Of a stretch of 64,000 nucleotides of DNA, positions 26,100 to 34,386 are shown one piece after another (the stretch's first letter is position 1; each line of letters begins with the position of its first letter). Both the position numbers and the translations under genes were made by a program. Location of the stretch: positions 1-64,000 of the forward strand of contig CAMYNL010000012.1 of the NCBI GenBank assembly GCA_947259705.1, given 5' to 3'. Source of the stretch: an uncultured Gammaproteobacteria bacterium. Its GTDB lineage: Bacteria > Pseudomonadota > Gammaproteobacteria > Arenicellales > JAANXG01. Below the pieces are notes generated by a model. It did no database searches. It worked only from the letters and a program-made list of their open reading frames with translations, and was not told where the DNA came from.

Positions 26100-27392
26100 G
26101 TGACCGGTCGAAGGACGCCCGATAGAATACCGCCCACCGCTCATGACATTCCCCTTTCCGCGGTCAGCGAATCGGCACTAAGAATAGTTGAAGAATTGAA
26201 CCAGGCCGGGTACGAGGCGTACCTGGTCGGTGGCTGTGTGCGCGATCTGCTGCTGGGGAAAAGGCCGAAGGACTTCGATATCGCAACGGACGCACTGCCG
26301 GAGCAGGTGCGCTCGCTGTTCCGCAACTGCCGATTGATCGGGCGCCGTTTCCGTCTGGCCCATGTGCGTTTCGGCCGCGACGTGGTGGAGGTTGCCACAT
26401 TCCGCGCAGTTCCCGATGAGGAATCCGATTTCGACGACGATAAAATGAGGATCTCGGCGGAGGGCCAGGTGACCCGGGACAACGTCTATGGAAACATAGA
26501 GCAGGATGCGGAGCGCCGGGACTTTACCATCAACGCGCTCTACTTCGATCCCCGGGACGAGACTGTCATCGACTACGTCAATGGCGTGGCGGACCTTACA
26601 CGCAAGCAACTGGTCACTATCGGTGATCCGCTGGAGCGCTTCCGTGAGGACCCGGTGCGCATGCTCAGGGCGGTACGCTTTGCCGCCAAGCTAGGTTTCG
26701 GCATGCACGAGGAAACCGAAGGGGCAATGCGCGAGCTGGCCTCGCTGCTGCACCATGTACCTCCGGCGCGAATGCTCGACGAAGTACTGAAACTCTTTCA
26801 CAGCGGGCATGCGGTAGAGACTATGGACATGCTGCGGGATGCCGGCCTTTTCCGGCACCTGTTCCCCTTCACTGAGCAATGCCTGATAGAAGTCGGACCC
26901 AACATCGCAACCCTGGCGCTGGCAAACACTGATCAACGTATTCGTGAGGGCAAGCCGGTTATCCCGGCGTACCTGTTCGCCAGCATGCTGTGGGAACCGC
27001 TGAGAGCCGATACCGAGAAACTGGTCGAGACGGGGATGCAGCAACGCGAAGCACACGCCACCGCCACCAATGACCTGTTGCGGGACCAATCGCAGTACGT
27101 CTCTATACCGAGGCGCCTGGCCGTGGTGATCAAGGAGATCTGGTCGCTGCAATCGCGTCTCGAACGACGACAGCCGCGCACCATATCCGGCATCCTGAAA
27201 CACAAGCGATTTCGCGCCGCTTACGATTTCCTGCTGCTGCGCGTCGAGACCAGCGAGGTTGCGTGGGATCTTGTCGACTGGTGGACCAAGATTCAGGATT
27301 GTTCCCCCTCCGACCAACAGAAGATGATCAAGGCGTTGGCTGTCCCCGCCCGCAGCGGCCGTCGTCGTCGTCGCCGTCGTCACGCTGCCTGA
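26100..27392 (+). CDS. pcnB: Poly(A) polymerase I
   Basis: 430 residues from the GTG at 26100. The class II nucleotidyltransferase core has the GGCVRDLLLGKRPKDFDIAT signature with catalytic DFD, RRDFTINAL and the ERFREDPVRMLRAVRFA region. The C-terminus ends in a run of Arg residues (SGRRRRRRRH), typical of PcnB and thought to bind RNA. It adds 3' poly(A) tails that promote RNA decay. The CCA-adding family shares the core, but the insert and Arg tail favour PcnB. yciO follows after 7 bp. Confidence 0.93.
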   Translation: MTGRRTPDRIPPTAHDIPLSAVSESALRIVEELNQAGYEAYLVGGCVRDLLLGKRPKDFDIATDALPEQVRSLFRNCRLIGRRFRLAHVRFGRDVVEVATFRAVPDEESDFDDDKMRISAEGQVTRDNVYGNIEQDAERRDFTINALYFDPRDETVIDYVNGVADLTRKQLVTIGDPLERFREDPVRMLRAVRFAAKLGFGMHEETEGAMRELASLLHHVPPARMLDEVLKLFHSGHAVETMDMLRDAGLFRHLFPFTEQCLIEVGPNIATLALANTDQRIREGKPVIPAYLFASMLWEPLRADTEKLVETGMQQREAHATATNDLLRDQSQYVSIPRRLAVVIKEIWSLQSRLERRQPRTISGILKHKRFRAAYDFLLLRVETSEVAWDLVDWWTKIQDCSPSDQQKMIKALAVPARSGRRRRRRRHAA

Positions 27393-27399
27393 AACATTC

Positions 27400-28023
27400 G
27401 TGGCGCAGTACTTTCAGATTCACCCCGTCAATCCGCAGTCGCGGCTGATCACCAAGGCGGTAGCAATCATGCGCGAGGGCGGTGTAATTGCCTATCCCAC
27501 TGATTCCAGCTACGCGCTCGGCTGCCACCTCGGTGACAAGCAGGCCATGGACCGGATTCGCCGGATCAGACGGGTGGGGGAAGAGCACAATTTGACCCTC
27601 GTGGCGGGAGACCTGTCTGAGATCGCGGTCTATGCGAAGATCGCGAATGAGCAATACCGGCTGCTTAAGGCCCTTACGCCAGGACCGTTCACCTTCATAC
27701 TGCCGGCTTCGCGGCAGGTACCGCGCCGGCTGCAGAATCCGAAACGCAAAACCATTGGTGTGCGAGTGCCGGACTCCAATATAGTGCGCGCCCTGCTGGC
27801 TGACCTCGGGGAACCGATCATGAGTTCGACGCTGATTCTACCCGGCTCCGACATGCCCCTGTCCGATGCGCAGGAGATACGAGAACAGCTGGAACACGAA
27901 CTCGACCTGGTCATCGATGGTGGCCCTTGCGGTATCGACCCCACGACCGTCATCGAGTGGATCGAGGAGGCACCGCGTATTGCCCGAGCCGGCAAGGGTG
28001 ATGTCTCGGCGGTTCTGGAATGA
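27400..28023 (+). CDS. yciO: YciO-type YrdC/Sua5-domain protein
   Basis: 207 residues from a GTG at 27400. It has the YrdC fold signatures GGVIAYPTDSSYALGCHL, the KALTPGPFTFIL segment and the PTTVIEW ending. YciO is a paralogue of TsaC (threonylcarbamoyl-AMP synthase). The DSSYALGC form and the order pcnB-yciO-trpS fit YciO rather than TsaC. Its own catalytic role in t6A formation is uncertain. Confidence 0.88.
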   Translation: MAQYFQIHPVNPQSRLITKAVAIMREGGVIAYPTDSSYALGCHLGDKQAMDRIRRIRRVGEEHNLTLVAGDLSEIAVYAKIANEQYRLLKALTPGPFTFILPASRQVPRRLQNPKRKTIGVRVPDSNIVRALLADLGEPIMSSTLILPGSDMPLSDAQEIREQLEHELDLVIDGGPCGIDPTTVIEWIEEAPRIARAGKGDVSAVLE

Positions 28024-28046
28024 GTGAGTTAAACCCGGGCGCTTGG

Positions 28047-28052
28047 TATACT
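28047..28052 (+). promoter_or_regulatory. Candidate -10 (TATACT) upstream of trpS
   Basis: TATACT at 28047-28052 lies 89 bp before the trpS start, with no clear -35. The context GCTTGG-TATACTC-TGCAGTC is echoed upstream of cysC (40391-40412). Confidence 0.3.
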
Positions 28053-28140
28053 CTGCAGTCCATGGTGTTGCGACCACTTTGCAAAACAGGCCCCACCCTC
28101 TCGGCCGGTCACCGCAGCCGCTTCGTCACCGGAGATCAAA

Positions 28141-29361
28141 TTGATTAATCGTGTTGGTCAGCCCGAGCGCGTGGTGTCAGGCATGCGTCCCACGGGGCGA
28201 CTGCACCTGGGTCACTATCATGGCGTGCTAAAGAACTGGGTAGAGCTTCAGAACGAGTACGACTGCTACTTTTTCATCGCCGACTGGCACGCCCTGACCA
28301 CACACTACGAGGAAGACCCGACGTTGATGGGTGACTTCGTGTGGGAGATGGTTATCGACTGGCTGGCCGCCGGTATCGATCCCGGGCGAGCGACGCTGTT
28401 CATCCAGTCGCGCGTACTCCAGCATGCCGAACTCGATGTGCTGTTGTCCATGATTACGCCGCTGAGCTGGCTGGAGCGGGTGCCCAGCTACAAGGATCAG
28501 CAGGAGAAATTGAAGGAACGGGACCTTGCCACGCATGGATTTCTCGGCTATCCGGTGCTGCAGAGCGCCGACATACTCATCTACGGCGCCAGCAAGGTTC
28601 CGGTGGGGGAGGACCAGGTGCCCCATGTCGAGCTAACACGCGAAATCGCCCGTCGCTTCAACTACCTATACGGTCGCGATTCGGGTTTTGAGGGGAAGGC
28701 CCAGGAGGCGATCAAGAAGCTGGGGAAGAAGGGCGCCAAGCTGTATCGGTCGCTGCAGGTCGCGTACACGGAGCGCGGGGACCACGAAGCACTGGCCAAG
28801 GCCCGGGCCTTCGTGGAGGAACACCAGAACATCACCCTGGGGGAGAAGGAACGGCTTTTCGGTTACCTGGAAGGGGGCGGGCGCCTCGTCTTGGAGGAGC
28901 CGGAGGCGCTGTTGACGGAGGCAGCGCGTCTACCGGGAGTTGACGGGGAGAAGATGTCCAAATCCTATCAGAACACCATCGCATTGCGTGATGACCCCAG
29001 GCGGGTGGAGAAGGAATTGCGGGCGATGCCCACCGATCCGGCGCGCAAGCGCCGGCATGATCCGGGTGATCCGGCGAAATGCCCGGTGTACGAATTGCAC
29101 AAGGTTTATTCAGACGAGGCGACCAGGAAGTGGGTTCAGGCCGGCTGCCGGAGCGCCGACATCGGCTGCCTGGAGTGTAAGCAGCCACTGATCGAGAGCA
29201 TACTTGCGGAGCAGGAAATGATGCACGAACGCGCCAGGCAGTATCTAGAGGACCCGACGCTGGTTCGCAATATCATCGCCGACGGCTGTGAACGAGCACA
29301 TGTGGCTGCTGAGGAGACAATGCAGGATGTGCGTGCCTGCGTGGGATTAAGCTACTACTAA
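28141..29361 (+). CDS. trpS: Tryptophanyl-tRNA synthetase
   Basis: 406 residues from a TTG at 28141, preceded by GGAG at the right distance. HIGH-type motif HLGHYHG follows SGMRPTGRLH, and KMSKS occurs as GEKMSKS. The protein is longer than the common 330-aa TrpS because of a charged insertion between about residues 180 and 270 (KKLGKKGAKLYRSL ... LGEKERLFGYLEGG), a known long form. It charges tRNA-Trp. The stop overlaps the scpA ATG by one base. Confidence 0.95.
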   Translation: MINRVGQPERVVSGMRPTGRLHLGHYHGVLKNWVELQNEYDCYFFIADWHALTTHYEEDPTLMGDFVWEMVIDWLAAGIDPGRATLFIQSRVLQHAELDVLLSMITPLSWLERVPSYKDQQEKLKERDLATHGFLGYPVLQSADILIYGASKVPVGEDQVPHVELTREIARRFNYLYGRDSGFEGKAQEAIKKLGKKGAKLYRSLQVAYTERGDHEALAKARAFVEEHQNITLGEKERLFGYLEGGGRLVLEEPEALLTEAARLPGVDGEKMSKSYQNTIALRDDPRRVEKELRAMPTDPARKRRHDPGDPAKCPVYELHKVYSDEATRKWVQAGCRSADIGCLECKQPLIESILAEQEMMHERARQYLEDPTLVRNIIADGCERAHVAAEETMQDVRACVGLSYY

Positions 29362-30167
29362 TGAGCGTGCAGGAAACGACCCAAGGTACAATGCATGCGG
29401 AAGCCTTTCGCGCCGTGGTCCGCGGCGAAGCATTACAGCAGTTGCCGCATGATCTCTACATACCGCCCGATGCGCTGGAAGTAATACTGGAGAGTTTCGA
29501 GGGCCCACTGGACCTGCTGCTTTACCTGATTCGCAAACAGAACCTCGACATACTGGACATACCGGTGGCGGAAATCACGCATCAATACATGCAATACATC
29601 GAATTGATGCGGGTGGCGCGACTGGACCTGGCGGCGGAGTATCTGTTGATGGCCGCGATGCTTGCGGAGATCAAGTCGCGCATGTTGTTACCGCGTCCCG
29701 AGGAGGAAGAGTACGAAGAGGACCCGCGTGCGGCTCTGGTGCGCCGGCTTCAGGAGTACGAGCGCTTTCGCGAGGCCGCTTTCGAACTCGATCAACTGGC
29801 TCGCCTGGAGCGTGATCTGTTCGTGGCCAGTGCCCGCTTCGTCGACGAGGCGCAGCTGGAAACGCAGCCGGAAGTGAGTCTAGAGCAACTGGCCGCTGCG
29901 TTCCAGAATGTACTGCGGGAGGTCGATCGCTATCGGCATCTAAACATCAGCCGGGAGTTGCTCTCGGTACGTGAGCGCATGACACAGATTCTGGACAAGC
30001 TCAAACGTGCTGAATACATGGATTTTCAGCAGCTGTTCGACTCCGTCGAAGGCCGCATGGGCCTGATCGTCACCTTTATCGCGATCCTGGAACTCTGCAA
30101 GGACCACATGGTGGTGGTGGTGCAGAGCGAGCCATTCGCACCCATCCATGTGAAGAGCGCAGCGTGA
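29361..30167 (+). CDS. scpA: Segregation and condensation protein A
   Basis: 268 residues. The kleisin N-terminal signature FEGPLDLLLYLIRKQNLDILDIPV is complete and the C-terminal winged-helix region ends the protein. ScpA bridges the SMC (or MksB/MukB-like) heads to compact DNA. It overlaps trpS by one base and is followed 18 bp later by scpB. Confidence 0.95.
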   Translation: MSVQETTQGTMHAEAFRAVVRGEALQQLPHDLYIPPDALEVILESFEGPLDLLLYLIRKQNLDILDIPVAEITHQYMQYIELMRVARLDLAAEYLLMAAMLAEIKSRMLLPRPEEEEYEEDPRAALVRRLQEYERFREAAFELDQLARLERDLFVASARFVDEAQLETQPEVSLEQLAAAFQNVLREVDRYRHLNISRELLSVRERMTQILDKLKRAEYMDFQQLFDSVEGRMGLIVTFIAILELCKDHMVVVVQSEPFAPIHVKSAA

Positions 30168-30185
30168 TAGTCTAGGAGACTGAGC

Positions 30186-30914
30186 TTGGCGGAAGACACG
30201 CGTGAGTTGGCGAACATCATAGAGGCTTCGATTCTTGCTGCTGAAGAGCCGCTCACCGTGGCCACTATCATGTCGCTTTTTCCTGATGATGCCGCACCGT
30301 CGCGCGAGGAAGTGGAGGCTGCATTGCAGGCGCTGGATACGGCCTGTGTGGGGCGCGGTATCGAGTTGAAGCGTATCGGCAAGGGCTATCGTTTTCAGTC
30401 CAGGGAAAAGTACTCACCCTGGTTGCGCAAGCTCAACGAGGGCAGGCCGCCGCGTTATTCTCGCGCGCTGATGGAGACCCTGGCCATTGTCGCTTATCGG
30501 CAGCCGGTCACCCGGGGCGACATCGAGGAGATCCGTGGTGTTACAGTCAGCAGCGATATCATGCGGGTCCTGCTCAACCGGGGATGGGTCAAGGAAGTCG
30601 GCCACCGAGATGTCCCGGGCCATCCGGCCCTGTTCGGTACCACCCGCGGGTTTCTCGAGTATTTCAACCTGCGCGGATTGAGTGAATTGCCACCATTGAT
30701 CGAGCGCCGGGAACAAAGCGAGATCGCCAGCGAGTTGAACCTCAGTCTCCCCCTGGACCCGGTCCAGGATACAGATGGTGCAGACGATGGAACCGGGACC
30801 GTTACCGCCCCCGCGGAGCCGGGCGACGCCACTCCAGTCACGGCCGAGGTCATACCGCTGGAGCCGCGCACGGAAACCGCGACCGACCCGAATATTGACA
30901 GAAAAACTCCATAA
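30186..30914 (+). CDS. scpB: Segregation and condensation protein B
   Basis: 242 residues from a TTG at 30186. Two winged-helix domains are visible: IIEASILAAEEPLTV ... and ALMETLAIVAYRQPVTRGDIEEIRGV. After residue about 180 an acidic, Ala/Thr/Pro-rich tail (TDGADDGTGTVTAPAEPGD) extends beyond the usual core. The last 20 bases overlap rluB. It partners ScpA in the condensin complex. Confidence 0.95.
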   Translation: MAEDTRELANIIEASILAAEEPLTVATIMSLFPDDAAPSREEVEAALQALDTACVGRGIELKRIGKGYRFQSREKYSPWLRKLNEGRPPRYSRALMETLAIVAYRQPVTRGDIEEIRGVTVSSDIMRVLLNRGWVKEVGHRDVPGHPALFGTTRGFLEYFNLRGLSELPPLIERREQSEIASELNLSLPLDPVQDTDGADDGTGTVTAPAEPGDATPVTAEVIPLEPRTETATDPNIDRKTP

Positions 30915-31653
30915 GGTCCTGGCCCGGACCGGACTCGGCTCGCGCCGGCAGGTGGAAAAATGGATCGCCGAGGGGCGCGTTACCGTTGACGGCAAGGTTG
31001 CGGAGACCGGTTCGCGGATTATCGGGCGGGAGGCGGTTGAGTTTGACCGACGCCCGGTCGCCCTGCCTCCGCCCGCTCCGCGACGAGTATTGATCTATCA
31101 CAAACCGGTCGGGGAGATATGCACCCGCAGCGATCCTCGGCACCGCATCTCCGTTTTCAGCCGCCTGCCGCCGCTGCGCGAAGGGCGTTGGGTAGGGGTA
31201 GGTCGCCTGGATCTCAATACTTCCGGTTTGCTGCTGTTTACCACGGATGGCGAACTCGCCGACCGACTGATGCACCCTTCCTCAGGGATCGAGCGCGAGT
31301 ACCTGGTGCGGGTGCAGGGCCGGGTGTCCTCATCAGACATCCGGCGCCTGCTGGGCGGGGTCACCCTGGACGGCGTCAAGCTCCAGTTTCATGCGTTGGA
31401 AGAACTGCCCAAGTCGAGTGGCAGCAACCGCTGGTATCGCGTCATCGTACGAGAGGGACGTTATCGCGAAGTCAGGCGTCTGTGGCAGCAGATCGGGGCT
31501 CGGGTGAACCGTTTACAGCGAATACGCTTTGGTCCGCTGCGCTTGCCGAAAAACCTCGTTCCCGGAAACTGGCAAGAAGCGCGGCCTGCCGAGCGCGACC
31601 GGCTGTATCAGGCGGCGGGGCTGGCGCCTGCGGCCCACCGTGCGCGGGCGTGA
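30895..31653 (+). CDS. rluB: 23S rRNA pseudouridine synthase RluB
   Basis: 252 residues from the TTG at 30895; the frame is open further upstream, but that part lies inside scpB and has no family match. The S4 RNA-binding domain is at about 3-50 (KVLARTGLGSRRQVEKWI). The catalytic motif GRLDLNTSGLLLFT carries the essential Asp, and the C-terminal REGRYREVRRLWQQIGARVNRLQRIRFG is typical of the RsuA/RluB/E/F group. RluB makes pseudouridine 2605 in 23S rRNA (E. coli numbering). Next gene overlaps by GTGA. Confidence 0.93.
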   Translation: MTEKLHKVLARTGLGSRRQVEKWIAEGRVTVDGKVAETGSRIIGREAVEFDRRPVALPPPAPRRVLIYHKPVGEICTRSDPRHRISVFSRLPPLREGRWVGVGRLDLNTSGLLLFTTDGELADRLMHPSSGIEREYLVRVQGRVSSSDIRRLLGGVTLDGVKLQFHALEELPKSSGSNRWYRVIVREGRYREVRRLWQQIGARVNRLQRIRFGPLRLPKNLVPGNWQEARPAERDRLYQAAGLAPAAHRARA

Positions 31654-32303
31654 ACGAACCCGCCCTAATTCGTCTCGTATATCGTCGACTGCTGACCGCC
31701 TACGGCGAGCAGAGATGGTGGCCCGGCGACTCACCCTTCGAAGTAATGGTGGGGGCCGTTCTGACGCAGAATACGGCTTGGCGAAACGTGGAGAAGGCGA
31801 TTGGCAGATTGCACGCAGCGAAGGTGATGACACCGGCCGCAATCTATGAGGCAGACCCGGTGCTGCTGGCGCAATGGCTGCGGCCCGCCGGGTACTACAA
31901 CCTCAAGGCACAAAGGTTGCGTGCGCTGTGCCTGTGGTTGCATGACGTCGGTGGTGTGGAGGCCGCCGGTCGTGATGATACCGCCTCGCTGCGGCGGCAG
32001 CTGCTGGGGATCAAGGGCATAGGCCCGGAGACCGCCGATGCTATTTTGCTTTACGCCTTCCAGCGACCGGTGTTCGTGATCGATGCGTATACGAGACGTC
32101 TGTTCGGCCGTCTCGGGGTCATTACCGCTGACGAGAGTTATTGTGGACTTGCCCAGCGTTTCCAGGCCGCTTTACCGCCGCAGACCATGCGTTACAATGA
32201 ATACCATGCATTGGTGGTGCGCCATGGAAAGGAGGCGTGTCGATCCCGGCCGCGATGTCAGGCATGCTGCCTGGCCGTGATGTGCCAAGGTAAGCAAACG
32301 TGA
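31650..32303 (+). CDS. Endonuclease III-like HhH-GPD DNA glycosylase
   Basis: 217 residues from the GTG at 31650, chosen because the open frame upstream lies inside rluB. The helix-hairpin-helix is LLGIKGIGPETADAILLYA, the catalytic Asp lies in VFVIDAYTRRL, and a C-terminal 4Fe-4S Cys cluster is present (CRSRPRCQACCLAVMC). At the position of the E. coli Nth catalytic Lys120 (GRKTAN) this protein has Glu (GPETAD), so lyase activity is doubtful and monofunctional glycosylase action is more likely. Many bacteria have this subfamily. Part of the scpA-scpB-rluB-nth-like-GT2 chain with overlapping ends. Confidence 0.85.
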   Translation: MNEPALIRLVYRRLLTAYGEQRWWPGDSPFEVMVGAVLTQNTAWRNVEKAIGRLHAAKVMTPAAIYEADPVLLAQWLRPAGYYNLKAQRLRALCLWLHDVGGVEAAGRDDTASLRRQLLGIKGIGPETADAILLYAFQRPVFVIDAYTRRLFGRLGVITADESYCGLAQRFQAALPPQTMRYNEYHALVVRHGKEACRSRPRCQACCLAVMCQGKQT

Positions 32304-33058
32304 AGCTGTCCGTAATAACGGTTGCCCGCAATGCCGCCGCGACCATATCCGACACTCTGCGGTCGGTGGCGGAACAAAGCCATCCACACGTAGAACACAT
32401 CGTTATCGACGGTGCTTCGACCGACGACACGCTGCAGATCGTCCGTGGGTTCAGTCATATCGCACAACTGGTTTCCGAATCCGACAGTGGTCTGTACCAC
32501 GCCATGAACAAGGGCATCCGCATGGCGACGGGAGAGGTCATCGGCATCCTCAATGCGGATGACGTGTATGCTCACGCAGATGTGCTGACATCCATTGCGA
32601 ACACGTTCGAGGACCCCGACATAGACGTCTCTTATGGCGACCTGGTCTATGTCGAACGTGATCATCCTGACCGGGTCGTGCGCTACTGGCAGTCCAAACC
32701 CTTTTCGCCGGGGCTATTTCGGCGCGGTTGGCTGCCGGCCCATCCCACGTTCTTCGTTCGTCATTCTGTATACGAAAAGTACGGCGGCTTTGATCTCAGC
32801 TACCGTATTCAGTCGGATTTCGAGCTGACCATGCGCCTGCTCGAGATTCACCGGGTGCCGTCCCGCTACCTTCCGGAGATTCTGGTGCGGATGCGCATGG
32901 GAGGCGCGACCAACAACAGTATTGCCAACATGATCAAGGGCAACATGGAGTCTTACCGCGCCTGTCGGCGCCACGGGCTGGCGGTGACCCCCTGGTTTTT
33001 TGTCAGCAAGTTCGCGTCCCGGCTGCCCCAGTTCCTGCGGCGGCCGGCCGCCGACTGA
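32300..33058 (+). CDS. Family 2 glycosyltransferase
   Basis: 252 residues from a GTG overlapping the previous stop (GTGA). The GT-A N-terminus KLSVITVARNAAATI, the IDGASTDDTL UDP-sugar loop, SESDSGLYHAMNKG and the DXD-like LNADDVYAH are typical of GT2 enzymes that act like colanic-acid WcaA/WcaE. The C-terminus (NMIKGNMESYRACRRHG) is also family typical. No transmembrane helices; it probably acts at the inner face of the membrane. Its substrate is unknown, and its place in a DNA repair/rRNA modification operon is unusual. Confidence 0.88.
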   Translation: MKLSVITVARNAAATISDTLRSVAEQSHPHVEHIVIDGASTDDTLQIVRGFSHIAQLVSESDSGLYHAMNKGIRMATGEVIGILNADDVYAHADVLTSIANTFEDPDIDVSYGDLVYVERDHPDRVVRYWQSKPFSPGLFRRGWLPAHPTFFVRHSVYEKYGGFDLSYRIQSDFELTMRLLEIHRVPSRYLPEILVRMRMGGATNNSIANMIKGNMESYRACRRHGLAVTPWFFVSKFASRLPQFLRRPAAD

Positions 33059-33152
33059 CCGTGGCATCGCAGTGTCAGTCGGGCTGGCGCGGCAATATTT
33101 GCGCCGCGCCGGTCGCGGCGGTACGATCGAGACTCATACGAGGTTGAACAAT

Positions 33153-33614
33153 ATGACGGAAAGCGCCACGGAACATCCTGACCGCCGGCAACGGACCCGC
33201 GACGTGATCGACAAGCTGGTGACGGAGCGCACCGAGATGCTGGTACTGTTCTGCCGCGCTGCCGGGATTGATTCCATTACGCCCGGGGCAAACATCAGCA
33301 CCCTTCAGACGTCCGCCGATGTCGTCGAGGAGTTCTGCCAGGTGCTGGTGGATTACGTGGCGGCGGGGCATTTCGCGCTTTACGAGCGGATAAGTAATGG
33401 ACGTGAAAGGCGTCGCGCCATACTCGATGTGGCCGAGCGCATCTATCCGGACCTGGCGGCGACCACCGACGCAGCGGTTGAATTCAACGAGAAATATCAG
33501 GATCGCTTAGCCGCAGAAGATCGCGAGGCGCTGGCGGCGGACCTGTCCGGGCTCGGAGAACAGCTGGCGCTGCGGGTCGAACTGGAAGATCAGCTGCTGG
33601 CACAGATGCGTTGA
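33153..33614 (+). CDS. rsd: Rsd/AlgQ-family anti-sigma-70 regulator
   Basis: 153 residues from the ATG at 33153. The all-helical family pattern is clear: DVIDKLVTERTEMLVLFC, LQTSADVVEEFCQVLVDYVAAGHFALYERI and a C-terminal DLSGLGEQLALRVELEDQLL. Rsd binds domain 4 of sigma-70 in stationary phase; AlgQ does so in Pseudomonas. The family is gammaproteobacterial, which supports the lineage call. It converges on yciK. Confidence 0.92.
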   Translation: MTESATEHPDRRQRTRDVIDKLVTERTEMLVLFCRAAGIDSITPGANISTLQTSADVVEEFCQVLVDYVAAGHFALYERISNGRERRRAILDVAERIYPDLAATTDAAVEFNEKYQDRLAAEDREALAADLSGLGEQLALRVELEDQLLAQMR

Positions 33615-33618
33615 GTTT

Positions 33619-34386
33619 TCAGACCTGCGCGTTCAGGACCTGCCCCCTGACGTCCAGGCTGTCATCTCCCATCAGGTAAAGATAGGCCGGAACCACCGCA
33701 CCCGCGGCGGGTATCTTTTCCGGATTCTCTCCCGGGTAGGCCAGATTGCGCATCCGGGTGCGGACCGGACCCGGATCCAACGTGTTCACCCGTATCCCAG
33801 TGTTGTTTTCGAGTTCTTCGGCCCAGATCCGCGCCAGTCCCTCGATCCCCGCGTAGGCGACGCTGTAGGCGCCCCAGTATGCGCGGCCGCGACGGCCGAC
33901 GTCGGCTGAGGTAAATAACAGTGAAGCATGCTCCGCCGCACGTAGCAGGGGCAGGGTGGCACGGGTGAGCAAGTAAGGAGCCCGCAGATTCACCTGCATG
34001 ACCAGATCCCACTGGGCCAGGTCGCAGGCGTGCAGTGGAGCGAGGCCGCGAAGTTCGCCGGCGTTGTGCAACAGGCCGTCCAGTTGGCCAAAATCGTGCG
34101 CAATGCCTGCCGCAACGGTTTGCGCCTGTTCCCATTCCAGTTTCTCCAGGTCCTGTACCGCCAGCGCCGGTTCCGGATGGCCGGAGGCAACGATATCGTC
34201 GTAAAGCATCTCCAGCCTGCGCCGTTTCTTGTCCAGGGCGATGACCGTGGCGCCATAGCGGGCAAGGCCGAGTGAGACCTCACGGCCGATGCCGTCGCTG
34301 GCGCCTGTCACCAGCACTACGCGGCCCGTCAGCAGCCCGTCCGCTGGCAGATAGGAGCACAACGGACTGGGTAAGGAGGGATTCAT
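33619..34386 (-). CDS. yciK: YciK-type short-chain dehydrogenase
   Basis: 255 residues. LTGRVVLVTGASDGIGREVSL is the cofactor loop, LLHNAGE the NNAG equivalent, LLFTSADVGRRGRAYWGAYSVAYAG contains the Ser and a Tyr-x3 position, and LDPGPVRTRMR the substrate loop. In YciK the position after the active Tyr is YxxxK; here it reads YSVAYAG, so the catalytic Lys is replaced by Tyr if the first Tyr is used. Activity is therefore uncertain. It is the last gene of a minus-strand operon; its start overlaps the upstream gene's stop by 4 bp. Confidence 0.85.
   Translation of the reverse strand: MNPSLPSPLCSYLPADGLLTGRVVLVTGASDGIGREVSLGLARYGATVIALDKKRRRLEMLYDDIVASGHPEPALAVQDLEKLEWEQAQTVAAGIAHDFGQLDGLLHNAGELRGLAPLHACDLAQWDLVMQVNLRAPYLLTRATLPLLRAAEHASLLFTSADVGRRGRAYWGAYSVAYAGIEGLARIWAEELENNTGIRVNTLDPGPVRTRMRNLAYPGENPEKIPAAGAVVPAYLYLMGDDSLDVRGQVLNAQV

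Noticed and set aside
31119-31649. N-terminal extension of the endonuclease III-like gene
   Set aside because: It lies inside rluB in another frame and has no similarity to the glycosylase family.
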